Positions 51,021 through 63,100 are shown, counted from the stretch's first letter. The stretch is 64,000 nt of DNA from Apiotrichum sp. Y4204 (GCA_025531455.1 JAMYHL010000059.1:186001-250000); one strand, 5' to 3'. Notes: generated by a model from the sequence alone, not told the origin. Numbers and translations are program-made.

Positions 51021-51308
51021 TTATCGACCCCAGCGCATGAACTCGTGGCAATAGACGCAGCAGGTGCACATCTCGCGGGCAAAGTAGTAGCCTATGCACC
51101 AGTCTGTGGTTAGAAAGTGGTAGAGACAGTGCAGTGGCACCGGCCAGGATGCCACAGCAGGGAGCGGCGGGCCAGGTGCGGTCCAAGAAGAGAACTCACT
51201 ACCCATGTTCATGCCGTCGCTTGAGCGACCGGGACACACGCGGCGACACATCGTGAATGATGAGAAAGTCGAGTTGGGCAGTGGGACAGCTGTTGTAGAG
51301 GAGGACAT
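51021..51308 (-). CDS. Small cysteine-rich protein, family member 1 (63 residues)
   Basis: Exon 1 (51308-51200) and exon 2 (51103-51021) are joined by a 96-nt intron with a GTGAGT donor and a CTAACCACAG end. They give 63 residues in phase 1. An in-frame ATG at 51389 would add 27 residues, but it overlaps the TATATA sequence that could serve this gene. The Cys positions are 21, 25, 39, 49, 51, 52 and 55. The core CRRVC...WCIGYYFAREMCTCCVYC has the spacing C25-x13-C39-x12-C52-V-Y-C55. The gene at 53089 has the same spacing within one residue and an intron at the same place and phase. No signal peptide. Function unknown. The Cys content suggests metal binding or disulfides. Confidence 0.55.
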   Translation of the reverse strand: MSSSTTAVPLPNSTFSSFTMCRRVCPGRSSDGMNMGSEFSSWTAPGPPLPAVASWPVPLHCLYHFLTTDWCIGYYFAREMCTCCVYCHEFMRWGR

Positions 51309-51388
51309 GGTATTTGAGAATGCTGGGGAGATAACGGTTCGAGGGGAGTGGGGTACGTGGGGTAATGTCGAGTCGGTGGCTTGCGACA

Positions 51389-51394
51389 TATATA
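51389..51394 (-). promoter_or_regulatory. TATATA sequence upstream of small Cys-rich gene 1
   Basis: TATATA about 80 bases before the chosen ATG at 51308. A short upstream region of this size is plausible for a compact fungal promoter. Confidence 0.3.
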
Positions 51395-51676
51395 CCTCGT
51401 CATCGGGAGGCGTGAGTACAGTCCAGGCTGTCTTGATCGGTTAGGTGACACAAAGGACAAAGCTCATAGATGTGGTGGGGAGCGGCATCACCTCGGTGGG
51501 TGTACAGTACATGGGAGAGCTCGTACAGTATGCGTGCTCACTGTCTGACATGAAATTTCCTCAATTCCTCTCGTATACCGCATCGCGTGCACATAGGATC
51601 TCCAGCTCCGTCTCACTCACACATCATGCGGCCATAGATCCCCTCATCCTTGTCCAGCCCTCACACCCCCGCGCTG

Positions 51677-51755
<79 letters not shown>

Positions 51756-53088
51756 TCTCGGCTCCTGGCTGTCCGGCTCCCCGTGGTCTTTGGATCTTTG
51801 GTCGGCAACCGCGATGGTCCCCAACGTTCCGCAACAGCACCAGCGCCAACGAGCGCGTCTAGTATATCTAGTACAGCCTGTGACTACCGTCCGTGCGCTC
51901 AGAATCAGTTCAGCCACAGGGGGCGCCGCACATGAACAGCCCAGCATACGGCCAGATACCAAATGTCGGCAAACCAAATGTTGCCCGCGAGACCAAATAA
52001 ACCGCAGGCAAGACCAAATCAGTCGTCCATTGTGTGTCGTCACGGCACAGGGTCCAGTCTCTTGTCATTTTTTTATCACCAGCAAGGGGCGCGCTGCCAC
52101 TGTAGGTTTGGCGTTTCGCTTCTTGGATGGACAATGCATGTTTATCTGAAACGCGTCCTCTAGAATGCAGTCTACAGAAGTGTGTGTGCGAGAGGGAGTA
52201 GTTCGAGGAGACGGCACTCCGGATACCCAAAGTGCAATGCCATATGACCTTTAATGAAGCATTGACCAGTTGCGAAAAGCTGTGTACAACGTCTATATCT
52301 GGTATCTGGTATGGTATCTGGGACACTGTTGCTCGCGTACCACATTGCTCGATTATCCTGCCCGAGCGCAGGTCATTGCTCCCTTACTTCGCCAACACGC
52401 CAGCCCGCCGCGGAATGGCTTTAGACGGCCTGGTGGCGCGCGATTCCCACTGCGCCACTGCGCAATGAGAAGCATGTCACGTCGCGTAGATGTTAGTTCA
52501 GCGAGCGAGAAGCTGGCGAGCTAATGCACTCTGTGCATGCGTGCACTGTCCCCTGTACCACTCGACCGCACCCAGAGATACAGACGAGGACGAGGAAGCT
52601 GCGTCCAGGCAAGCAGATCACCATCCTTGCGGTGTTCGTCGCTGACAAGAGGCTGTAGGTGTTGTGTCTCCGGGGTGATGCTAATGGGTTTTCGTCAGAA
52701 AGCATAGATCCAAGTCCCCAAGATCACGGACATGCCTTGTGACTGTAGAGCAGTGAGGCGGATATGCACACCACGTACTTCATGCTTGTGAGTATCGGTG
52801 CTTCGATGCTGGACAGGAGATGTGGAGCGCGAGTCGTACCCCAGACTCCCACAACAGTCGCTTGTGATTCACATGTCCCACATTCCACGTCCCCCATCCC
52901 CTGTCCTACGTTCAATGGTAGACGTCTCGCCCCCATCAACATACTGTGTGTACGTCTGCGGGTGCGAAAGTGTGAGAGCGCACTGCCTCCCGCACCCGTG
53001 AGTGCCAGTGCTGTGAGTGCGAGAGTGCGAGGCGGGCAACAACAAAAGGTAAGGCGCGATCACCGCCCATCCTCACCATCGTCCGGCC
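51395..53088. other. Intergenic region, including the 77-base poly-C tract
   Basis: Apart from the homopolymer, no feature was supported. A short frame MPCDCRAVRRICTPRTSCL at 52733 ending at a GTGAGT donor was noted, but no partner exon was found. Confidence 0.4.
51678..51754. repeat. Homopolymer of 77 C
   Basis: An uninterrupted run of C. Its length may be misestimated, because homopolymers of this size are hard to sequence. The opposite G strand could form quadruplexes. Confidence 0.9.
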
Positions 53089-53486
53089 ATGACCCAAACC
53101 GAGCACGCCTGCACGCCGCAAGACTACCAGCGGTACTGTACCGGGGGCGACCGCGGGATCCACCGGGGGTGTGAGTTTGGCAGAGGTCGTAGATCGAGGA
53201 ATTGGCCGTTAACCCCAGGTGGAAGCGAGGGCCCGAGCCGAAGGTTAGCGAGGGAGAACAAATGAGTGGTGGCCTCACTTAGAGTCATGTTGGCCTGCAC
53301 ATCTCCTCGACAGAATACCGTTGCCGGACGCGCTGACGCACAGGGCTCTGCAACATGGTCTGGAACTACACCGACAGCTACTGGCACTGCGTCTTCTGCC
53401 GTCGGCCCTGGGATCCCGCTACGTGCTGGTCCGCCGAACAGAATCTACAGCACCCGAATGGGGAGGAGAGTGGCGGGCAGAGTTGA
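53089..53486 (+). CDS. Small cysteine-rich protein, family member 2 (74 residues)
   Basis: Exons 53089-53170 and 53344-53486 are joined by a 173-nt phase-1 intron (GTGAGT ... CTGACGCACAG) and give 74 residues. The Cys positions are 8, 17, 30, 43, 46 and 55. The core YCTGG...RGWLCNMVW...HCVFC has C17-x12-C30-x12-C43-V-F-C46, matching member 1 at 51021 (C-x13-C-x12-C-V-Y-C). In both the intron is in phase 1, a few residues before the second of these Cys. An alternative inner exon at 53219-53243 has acceptable signals but breaks the frame at the next acceptor. No signal peptide, no TM. Function unknown. Confidence 0.55.
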
Positions 53487-54574
53487 GTTCGGTCGTCGTG
53501 CTCGAGGAGGGTTAGCTATCATGTATGTATATAATCTTTCGTCAGTGGAGAGTATTCGCTCCCATGAGCTTCAAAGTCAGTGATCAGTGATGTATCCGTG
53601 AATACTGCTCTCCCAGACCAAACAATTATCTTGGACGGCGCAGGCGAAATATGGCAGTCAGGTCTCGCGTCTCGCCCTCGTGCCGCCGCGACGCGTCCGG
53701 CCCGTCTCACGACTCAGCGCCCGGACGCACCTCCGAACCGCCTCCATTTTCAGAGATCAGAGATCGAGGTCAAGTATTTCTCGAGCTTTAACACTACTCG
53801 TGGAATGTGCTTGGGGTGTGAGTTGATTGTGGTCACTTAAAAGATGCCTGAGTCCATGTCGGCAACCACCACTGTCCAAGCCATATGAGCGGGTGTTTGG
53901 TGAATCAGTGAACGAGGTTCTCCTACTGGAACTCTCCAGCCTTCAGAGTCAGAAAGGCTGCCGTGGAAACGAGATGTGATGCGCATGCGATCATGCGACA
54001 CACACTGCAGAGAGGGCAAGACACGAAGAAGGGATATTAGTGAATGGGATGAGAAAAAACACGAAGATCCAAGTTCCAGACACGAACCTGCCCTCCCGCG
54101 CGGCATGTCGTACTTCCCATTATGGCCGTCCGCAATTCCGCAACACTGGAACAACGGAACGGCAGGCACACATCTCGCCCCTCCCAGCTTTCGGTCCTTC
54201 TACATGTACGCGCGTGGTATTTTGCTGTGAGCGTACATCGGCGACTTTGCGGGTGACGCGCTCACCCCCGAGACAGGCACCCGGCTCTGATCCAGAGATC
54301 CAGAGCCGTGCCCGCGGCCAACTTCCTCCTTGACAGCGTGTATGGCGTGTTGGCCGTGCTGGCCGTGCTAATCTATTGATCGAGGCCGTGTGAATTGTCA
54401 ACTCTATCTCACAGTGGAGGTGGAGGTTGGATCGTGATCACGCGCGTCGAGCAAATGACAAAGAGGGGCCAGAGGGGAGCGATGGGCGATAATCACAACC
54501 AGAACGAGAACTCGCAGCTTTGCAGCTCTCGCATCGGCACTCTTCCTCGGCGGCCATCGACACCGTATCCCGCC
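53487..54574. other. Intergenic region
   Basis: An open frame at 53580-53830 ends near a GTGAGT donor (MCLG...), but no continuing exon was found. Otherwise nothing was recognised. Confidence 0.35.
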
Positions 54575-55034
54575 ATGCGCGCCATCGCTGTCCTCGCTAT
54601 CGCGGCGGCCCTCATCCTCGGTACGGACGCGGATTCATCGAGCTGAAGGGCTGACTCCAGTGTGTGTGGATGCCGCTGTACGCCCCCTCCCCCACGCGTA
54701 CGCGCCGCGACGCTCCGGTACCGTATCGCTCAAGAGGACCTCGAGTGCAAACGAGCGCGCCGTCCGCCGACACCGAGGAAGCAACTGGCTCCGCGCGCCC
54801 TGCGGGGAATGTCGCGGGACTTGCGGTATAGTGGACCATGGTCTGGGTTTGGCTGGCGTTCGAGCAGCGTTCGCGGAGGATATCTGTCCGGCGATCAAGA
54901 TGTCCATTCCCGCCATGCGGGCACCGCTGTCCAACGATGAGGAGCCCGCGTCGCTACTATGCTGTGTGGTTACGATGGTGGCGTGTACCATGTTTGTAGT
55001 GCGTAGTTCAATGCGCGATGTGCCCCGGGTCTGA
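54575..55034 (+). CDS. Small secreted protein with signal peptide, unrecognised
   Basis: Exons 54575-54620 and 54661-55034 (intron GTACGG ... CTGACTCCAG) give 139 residues. The N-terminus MRAIAVLAIAAALILVCVDA is a signal peptide completed across the splice junction, which supports the model. The mature part has a basic stretch (RRSGTVSLKRTSSANERAVR, then RRHRGS), a Cys group (PCGECRGTC), DIC and a hydrophobic LLCCVVTMVACTMFVV near the end. That last segment could be a TM or GPI-type segment, although a basic tail follows it. No family recognised. Confidence 0.5.
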
Positions 55035-55169
55035 CTGTGTCCCTTACAGAAAGATGTCTATGTAATATTGTACTCTTGCTTCTTGGTTCAGTTTCTGTTG
55101 CATACTCCCGTAAGGCTACACAGGCAGCTAACAATTTAATACTTCTCGCTCTCAGATTCAATCTCCACT

Positions 55170-57591
55170 TCACGCGCCTGTCCAAGGGTAGATGGTCTTC
55201 GGCTTGCACACACGCTTAATCCAGTCCGCCACGTCCTTGTCAAGGTCGGGGTCGAGGATCGGGAGGATGGCCTCCTGCACCATTGTGTTGTGGGCGTTCA
55301 CCCACCGAATCTCAGACTTGGTGGTGAGCGACCAGTCAATCATGCGCACGTCAATCGGCACGCGCGTGATGCACTCGAAGCCCAGCCACCGCGGACCCTG
55401 GAACTCGTACTTGGTCTGTTGTTAGGGATGATCGCACTCGTGACCCACCTCGACCTCCTTGCAGAGGTACACGCTCTCGATGCGCATGCCGTACTGTCCC
55501 TCAAGGTAGAAGCCAGGCTCGATGGTCGTGACGTGGTTGGGCTCAAACGAGAACCCGGAGCGGAAGGCCACAGGGTCCTCGTGCACGGACGAGTAGTTGC
55601 CGATACCGTGGCCAAGGCCGTGCATGAAATCAAGGCCATCCCTGATGTCAGTGGAGAAATCTCATAGTTACTCACTCCCAGAGGAACTTTCTCGATATGG
55701 ACGCGAGGCCACCAGCGTCGGTCCGCCGAGGGAAGGTCTGCTGTGCAACAGCAATATGGCCCTGCAGGACACGTGTGTACGCGCGCTTCATGTCGTCTGT
55801 CGGCGTCTTGCCAAAGAACCACGTGCGGGTTGTGTCGATCGTCGCGTCGAGGTACTGGGGACCAGAGTCACTGTGGTGAGCGAAGTCCTCAGATGGAGAC
55901 GAACATCACGTAAGGGGTGTCAATATCGATCTTTGCCTCGTTCTGGCGCGTCGGCTCGTAGTGAGGAAGAGCTGGGGTCAGCTGAGGCTCCCTTTCGGCA
56001 TGGAAGCTCACCTGCATTAGGACCAGTCGCCGAAATATCCGCATATGCGAGACCCCTGGGATTAGATGTGTACGTCCAGACTGCACCTACGCAAACATGT
56101 CCTCTTGGCGGCGGAAACGGGTGAGGACAGCAGCTGCGGCCCATTCACCAATCTCCTTGTTTTCCTTGAGGAGCTTCTGCTCGAGCCACACAAGCCAACG
56201 AACCTATGGTTAGCCAGCGTCACACACAGTAAACCCACCATGGCACGTCCGTCGCGAAGGTAAGCGTTGCGGTAGTTCTGCACCTCAACAGGGTTCTTCA
56301 TGACCTTGGCGACCTCGATAGGACAATCGATTATCTCAACAGAAGTCTAACATCAGTCCAGCCCGGACGAGTGACTTACAGGTGCACAGGCGTCGATGAG
56401 CGCCCAACTCGCCTTCTTGGAGGCCATGATCTTGAGCTTGCTCTTCATCGCCTTTCCGGCAATCTTCTTAACCGTTTTCTCAATCTCGTCAACGCCATAG
56501 GGAAGAATCTCCACCCCGCATTCCTTCCAGTCTGCCAGAAGGTCGTCGTCCTTGAACTTGCGCTTGTCAATGAAGATCATACAAGCATCAGGCGTAAGGG
56601 CCGCGTAGGCGAACGCGACTGGGCAGAACGGAATGTCACTCGGGCAGCGGTAGTTGAGCAGCCAGGTGATGGTGGGGAGAGTTGGGATGAGGTAGATCCA
56701 GTCGTCGGATCGTGCGATTGAGCCAAGCTTGGCGCGCATCCGTTCAAGCTTGGACTTTGTCGCCTCGCCTGAGAGCGAGACCGGGTACGCCTCAAGGGGG
56801 CCAAGCGAGCGCTCCGGGGCAGTGCGCACCTTGTCGACAAGGTTGTCCTTCAAAGCGACAAGCTTTCCATCGAGGATACGTGACTGCACAGACTGTGCGA
56901 TACCTGATCGTCAGCCTTATCTCAAGTTGGCACTCACTGTATGGGATGAGCCTCGAGTCGATGCCGACACGGGAGCCCTCAAGTTTCTGAACCATCAGCT
57001 AAAGTTGGGACAAGACTAGCTCATGACAACCCACATTGACAACATAATCAATCCATCCGCCGGTAACCTCGCTCCTTCCCCCGCCGCCGGTGGCGCCGAC
57101 ACGCTGAACAGTCCAGTTCTTCTTGGGCACCTGTTCCTCGCCTTGTTTCCAGTACCGCGAGTCCACAAAGAGGATGGCCTTGGCATCCGATCCCGACGCA
57201 GGAATGAGAACAGTTCCAGCAGACCCGTCGAAGCTGTGGGGTCAGTGACGTGACATGGGCTGTGGGTGACATACTTGGAAATCCATTCGCGGCGCTTCTC
57301 CGAGTCGGCAACAACCTCGGACTGGTGTTCGTCCTCGCTTGGAACAACACTGAAAGTCAGCTTTTGAAGCGGAATCACGTTAATTACTCACTACCAGTCG
57401 AGCTTTGCGTCGCTCACTTCGGAACGCAAGGCCTTGAGACGCTTCTGCATCTCGGCCTCGTCGGGGCGCGCGGGTGGCAAAAGTGTCTTCTCATCGAGCT
57501 CATGAGAGTAGACTGCCTCAAGATGCTCGTCGAGTCCGTCAAAGTCGTCCTCCGGGAGCTTGATGGGCTTGTCGCGCGTGAGGCAGTACAT
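55170..57591 (-). CDS. Xaa-Pro aminopeptidase P (M24B, cytosolic type)
   Basis: Releases N-terminal residues that precede proline and uses two divalent metal ions. The start at 57591 is MYCLTRDKPIKLPEDD. Two creatinase-like N-terminal domains follow: FDGSAGTVLIPASGSD, AILFVDSRYWKQGEEQ, WTVQRVG and, later, DDWIYLIPTLPTITWLLNYR. The catalytic pita-bread domain starts at KNPVEVQNYRNAYLRDGRAM. It contains the first metal-ligand region SGPQYLDATIDTTRT, then HGLGHGIGNYSSVHE, VTTIEPGFYLEGQYGMRIES and the C-terminal YPWTGA. Around twelve short introns are required. At about 620 residues it matches eukaryotic aminopeptidase P1. There is no targeting sequence, so it is cytosolic. It diverges from the CFIm25 gene. 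Confidence 0.93.
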
Positions 57592-58352
57592 GGTAGTGTT
57601 GGGGGTGTGTGTGTTGTAGAGATGCAATGAGGGGAGGATGGGTAGTTATGCTATCTTGGGCAGTCTTCTTGTTGAACGTTGTTCCCAAGTAGCCGCTAGT
57701 GGTCGCTGTGCATCGGCGCTTGCCGATCTGGACCGCATGGTGGACATGTTGGCTGGACGGTTGGCTGGACGATTGCGTCACTGTCCCGTCAGATGGATAA
57801 GGGATATACGGATATGCCCCAGAAGGAGCCCCAACAACCAACCTCCACAACCGCATTGACTGGTGGGAATGGGAATGGGGAATGCCTTGCGAGGAGTTGC
57901 ACTTTAAGTGACTTGCTTTACTATCGACAATGGACAGGCTCCTCCACACAACTCGCCAAAGACGGTGAACTTCCGACTGATGGCGAGGACGATGACCTCG
58001 ATGGCGACGACGTGTGCAGACAAGAGAGAGGGAGAGTGATTATGCTGCCCGTCAAAGCCAGTTGATTTCTGTCTTCCCTCGCCCCTTGTTGTATGGGGTA
58101 GCTGGTGTCTTCACCTCTCGTCTTCCCTTTGGCCTCTTGTCTTTCCTCAGAGCTCAGTCCAGTCATGCTTCGTCAACTGGACTCCTATGGTGTGCTTACT
58201 GTATCTTGGCCTTTCGTCACGACTAACAATGCTGACTCTCTTTTGTTGTTCGTCCTCGCCGTCATTATTCTTTCACTCATCATCGTTCCCTCCTCATCTC
58301 CCCAACTTCATTCTCATCACTCTTATCTCTCACAACGTCAAAACACGAGACA
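57592..58352. other. Divergent promoter region, aminopeptidase P / CFIm25
   Basis: No gene. The last 120 bases before 58353 are a pyrimidine-rich leader with TCATC and CACTC words. Confidence 0.45.
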
Positions 58353-59520
58353 ATGACGCCTGACCAAGCCCCTTCCGTTCCCGGCGCAGAGGTCGTCAGC
58401 CTCTATCCAGTCAAGAACTACACGGTCCAGTACGTCACAATGGGAGAAGACCTCACAGATCATTCCCTGCACTCTCACCTAACTCTCATGTTCTGAATCA
58501 CCGACACGCTCATGATACGCTCATTTTCTCACACACCACAGAAACACGGCTATCCAGCCAGAGGAAGACGGCTCCGTCGCCGATCGCATGCGCCGCCTTC
58601 AGCAGCAGTTTGACGAGACGGGCATTCGCCGCTCGGTTGATGCAGTCATTGTGTGCCATGTGAGTTGGTGGAGCGCCAAGAGGCGAGCACCAGAGGTGGT
58701 CTTCCTTTGTTCTCATATCTGTTGATCACACTTGCATCATGTGTCATTTTCGGAACCTGATGATCTGATACCATGCAATACTGACTTCAGGACCACGGTA
58801 TCCCCTGCGTCCTCACGCTCCAGATCGCCAATGACTTTTTCAAGCTGTGGGTCTGCACAACGGCTGATGCCGGATGGATGCCGGAACGACGTGCCTGCTG
58901 ACGGTTCCAGCCCCGGAGGTTACATTGACCCTTCGGAGGATGATGTTTCGGGTCTAATCCGTCATCTCGATGAGCTCTTCGGCACAGGCACCAAGCAGTG
59001 GGCGACCGAGGCGCACTGGAAGGTGTGCACCCTTCTCGCTGAGTGGTACCGCCCCAACTTTGATGGCTTCAGCGTGAGGTTGATGCCTGCGTGCCAAACC
59101 TGACACCAGTACCCGTACAAGCCTGCCCACGTCTCGGAGCCCAAAGAGCGTCGCCGCCTCTTCCTTGTTTCCATGCCTCCCGAGCGTGAGCTTTTTCACT
59201 GGCAAAGCGTCTTCTCTAACGTCATGCAGAGATGCTGGGGCTTCCCCTCAACATGAAGCTGCTCGCGATCCCCATCCACGAGTTCTACGATAATACGCAG
59301 CGCTACGGCCCCCAACTCAGCGCTCTTCCTCACCTCCTGAGCCGGTGAGTGCATTTGTTTCTCCGTGTCATGCTTCCTCTCCTCGTCATGTTGACGGGGT
59401 TGAGAGCTAACGGTTGACGGAGCTGAAGGCGAGGAGGCTCGGCGCCGTGGTCCGGGACACGCATCTAGGCCTGGCTCCACCGCTGACGTCTACAGCATCA
59501 CGTTTCGCCTCCAGGCCTAG
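58353..59520 (+). CDS. NUDT21: Cleavage factor Im 25-kDa subunit (NUDT21/CPSF5-like)
   Basis: Nuclear pre-mRNA 3'-end processing factor: a Nudix-fold protein that binds UGUA elements and lacks hydrolase activity. The start at 58353 is followed by SLYPVKNYTVQ, an intron and NTAIQPEEDGSVADRMRRLQ. Then come FDETGIRRSVDAVIVCH, DHGIPCVLTLQIANDFFKL, PGGYIDPSEDDVSGLIRHLD, EWYRPNF, YPYKPAHVSEPKERRRLFLV and LLAIPIHEFYDNTQRYGPQL. The end is LSALPHLLSRITFRLQA. The Nudix box (GGYIDPSEDDVSGLIRHLDE) lacks the REUXEE glutamates, as in human NUDT21. About seven introns. Polyadenylation factor Im is missing in some yeasts, so its presence here is informative. Confidence 0.94.
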
Positions 59521-60139
59521 AGCCTAGACACTGCCGGCGGATAGTAGGCGATAAGCGACAAGTCCGCGGAATGACAGGCGGTGACACTGTGAATACGAGT
59601 ACTTTGGCAGCAACGTCGACGGGGAAGAGGCCACAGCGAAGGCAGCGGGCGCCGGCGGCATTGTTCTGATGGCATGGTGCACCAATGCATCAGAGGAGGC
59701 ACTTACAGTATGGATGGAAGCGCACGATTCATGCATATACGTTTTCTCGGAACGCTGGACCACGACAACTCCAGAAGGGGTGATGTCACTTCGTCATACT
59801 CGTCATTCTTGGTATGTGGCACTATGGCAGATGGAACTGGGGTGCGATGATTACTTTGTTGGGACTGCGCGTCCTGCACGCGTGCGTTGTAGATGCAGCT
59901 GCAGCTCCAGCTGCATCGGGCACTATGCACTATGCGCAATGCATGACGAGCACGAACGATGCATACCAGGAGGGAGGGCATGTTGGCGGCAGAGTAGCCA
60001 GCCCTTGCCCCGCGCCTGCACCGAGCTACAGCAACCAACACACTCCACACCCCGACCTCCGAACGGTATATATCTCGGCGTCGGCGGCTCCCCAACTCTC
60101 CCCATCCAAGTTTCGATCTCTACAGCCACATCAACCACG
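59521..60139. other. Intergenic region
   Basis: No gene was found. GGTATATATC at 60064-60073, about 70 bases before the next start, is a good TATA-box candidate. Confidence 0.45.
60064..60073 (+). promoter_or_regulatory. TATA-box candidate for the Gly/Gln-rich secreted protein gene
   Basis: GGTATATATC about 70 bases before the ATG at 60140, in otherwise GC-rich DNA. Confidence 0.4.
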
Positions 60140-63100
60140 ATGCGTCTGTCCATCGCAGCTATCATCCTCTCCCTCCTCGCCACGGGCGCCGTCGCCCAGG
60201 GCCAGCAGGGCGGCCAACAGCAAGGCGGCCAGCAACAGCAAGGCGGCCAGTCCGGCCAGCAGGGCGGCCAGCAAGGTCAACAATCCGGCCAGCAGGGCGG
60301 TCAGCAGGGCAGCCCCGGCCAGGGCGGCCAGAGCCAGGCTCCCAGCGCTTCCGCGTCCGGTGCGCAGGGCGGTGGTGGCCAGAGCCAGAGCCAGGCCCCG
60401 AGCGCTTCCGCGACCGGCGGCCAGGGCGGCCAGGGCAGCCAGAACCAGACCCAGTCCGCTACCATGTCCGGTAGCCAGGCCAGCGCCTCCGCTACCGGCG
60501 GTGCTGGCGGTGCCGGCGGTGCCGGCGGCGCGAACTCAACCCAGTCGGGTCAGCAGGGCAGCCAGACCGGCTCGTCTGGTGGGTCGTCCGGCGGCGCCAA
60601 CTCGACCCAGTCGGGTCAGCAGGGCAGCCAGACCGGCTCGTCTGGTGGGTCGTCCGGCGGCTCCGGCGGCGGCGGCGGCGGCGCCGGCGGATCCGGCGGT
60701 TCGGGCTCGGGCTCGGGCGGCCAGGGCGGTCCCGGCGGCGAGCAGAGCCAGCAGCAGGAGCCGGCGCTCCGCGAGGGTCTCCTCTCGATGCTCTTCCCCG
60801 AGTGAGTACTAGTAGCATATGTCCCCCGCAGAGTAGAAGGCTTACGGACAGTATCTCGAGCGGATGCCGCACCGCGCTCTCCGACTTCTTCAACTCGCAG
60901 TCGGACACGGGCAAGTGCCTGCACACGAGCATGATCTTTGCCGGTGAGTTGACAGGGTATTGTCAAGTCTTAGTATGGTTTCTAACGTTCAGCGCTCGGC
61001 GGTGGCCAAAACCAGAGCCTCACTGAGCCGGTCAACGAGTGGCTCAACGCGTCCTGCACCGGCGAGCCGTGCAGCAACCAGACGCTCACCTACGCGACGA
61101 CCGTTATCGTCGACAAGTGCCAGCCCGACCTCCAGAAGACCAACGTCAAGAACGAGACGGTCGAAAACTACATGAAGGCGTACCCGCTTATCCGCGAGGT
61201 GCTCTGTCTCAAGACGACCGACCCCTTCAACGGCACGATCGACGAGTCGTCCGTGCAGCAGGGCGGCCAGAACAACTGGACAAACTCGCCGCTCAACATT
61301 AGCGCCATCAACTTTACGCACCCGTACGCCAACTCGTCGTTCGAGAACGTCACCTTCCCGCTTGGCTCGACCGGTTCCGTCCAGAGCGGTACCCAGAACC
61401 AGACTGGCGGCGGCGAGAGCGGCGGCCAGCAGGGCGGCAACCAGACCTCCGGCGGCGAGCAAGGCGGCCAGCAGGGCGGCCAGCAGGGCGGCCAGAGCCA
61501 GGGCGGCCAGCAAGGCGGCCAGCAGGGCGGCCAGAGCCAGGGCGGCCAGCAGGGCGGTGAGCAGCAGCAGGGTGGCCAGCAGCAGCAGGGCGGCCAGCAG
61601 CAGCAGCAGCAGCAGCGCCGCCGCCGTTCGCCTCAGGGCGGCGCCGAGAGCGGTGGCCAGCAGGGCGGCCAGCAGAAGGGCGGCCAGCAGCAGGGCGGCC
61701 AGCAGCAGGGCGGCCAGCAGCAGGGCGGCCAGCAGCAGGGCGGCCAGCAGGGCGGCCAGCAGGGTGGCCAGCAGGGCGGCAACCAGACCTCGGGCGGTGG
61801 TGGCGGCCAGGAGAGCGGCCAGAACCAGACCTCGGGCGGCGGTGGCGGCAGCCAGTCGTCCTCTGGCGGCATGGGCGGCGGCAACATGACTGTGCTTGAG
61901 CCCAACTCGACCGCTGCCGGCGGCAACGGAACTAGCGGCAACGCGACCTACTGCCTCGTCTCGCTCATGAAGGAGTACGAGGCGTGGCTCAACCAGAACA
62001 TCACTGTCAACTACCTCACTGGCATCCTTACGCACAAGAACGAGACTGCGCTTAACGTCACGCGCCCGATCCCCACCGAGGCGCTCTGCACCGAGTGCGT
62101 GTACGCCGCCTTCGACCTCGTCGTCCAGGGCGCGCCATGGATGGCCAACCTTACGCTCGGCGACGCCAAGGAGAACCAGACCATTGCCACCTTCCTCAAC
62201 ACCACCTGTGGTGAGAAGGGCTTCAACCCCACCAAGAACGGCACCCTCCCCAAGGGCATTCTCCCCGGCACTGTGAACAGCACCTACGCCAACAACATCA
62301 CCTACTGGAACGGCACCGAGAGCACCGAGGGCAAGCAGGGCGAGGACTCCTGGACTGTCCGCCTCGGCGCCCCTGAGACCGAGCCCATCGAGTACAACCC
62401 CGAGGTCGTCTCCGGCCAGGGTGGCCAGGGCGGCGGCGGCGGCTCCGGCGGCTCCGGTGGCCAGGGTGGTTCCGGCGGCGGCGGCGGTGCTGGCGGCGGC
62501 GGTGCCGGCGGTGGTGGTGCCGGCGGTGGCCAGCAGGGCGGCTCGAGCACGCAGAGCGGCCAGACTCCGGGCCAGACCGGCGGCCAGTCCGGCGGTGGTG
62601 GTGGCGGCGCTGGCGGCGGCGGTGCCGGCGGCGGCGGTGGCCAGGGTGGACAGGGCGGCCAGGGCGGTGGGGGCGGCCAGGGCGGCTCGGGCGGTGGCCA
62701 GGGCGGCTCGCAGACTCCCTCGGGCACCCAGGGCGGTTCCGCTACTTCCGGCTCTGAGACCGCGTCGGCTACCCAGAGCGGCTCGCAGGCTTCTGGCTCC
62801 GAGACCGCTTCGGCTACTCAGAGCGGTTCGCAGGCTTCCGGCTCCGGCTCCGCAGGTGAGACTTCTTCCCCGACCTCTGGATCTGCAGGTGAGACCACAT
62901 CCCCCACTGGTTCGGGCACGGCCGGTGGTACTCCTCCCGCGAACTCTGGTACTGCCGGTGGTACTCCTCCCGCGAACTCTGGTACAGCCGGTGGTACTCC
63001 TCCCGCGAACTCGGGAACTGCGGGCGGTACTCCTCCGGCGAACTCGGGCACTGCGGGCGGTACCCCTCCCGCCAACTCGGGCTCGGCAGGTGAGACCCCA

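Noticed and set aside
50596..51186. 196-residue minus-strand frame overlapping small Cys-rich gene 1
   Set aside because: It is in another frame, lacks any domain, and conflicts with the spliced model supported by the paralogue.
51445..52149. Open frame with a run of about 25 prolines (plus) or glycines (minus)
   Set aside because: The frame exists only because the poly-C tract has no stop codons. Flanking residues show no domain or splice support.
53219..53243. Possible extra internal exon in small Cys-rich gene 2
   Set aside because: Splice signals are acceptable, but inclusion breaks the frame into the conserved CVFC exon.
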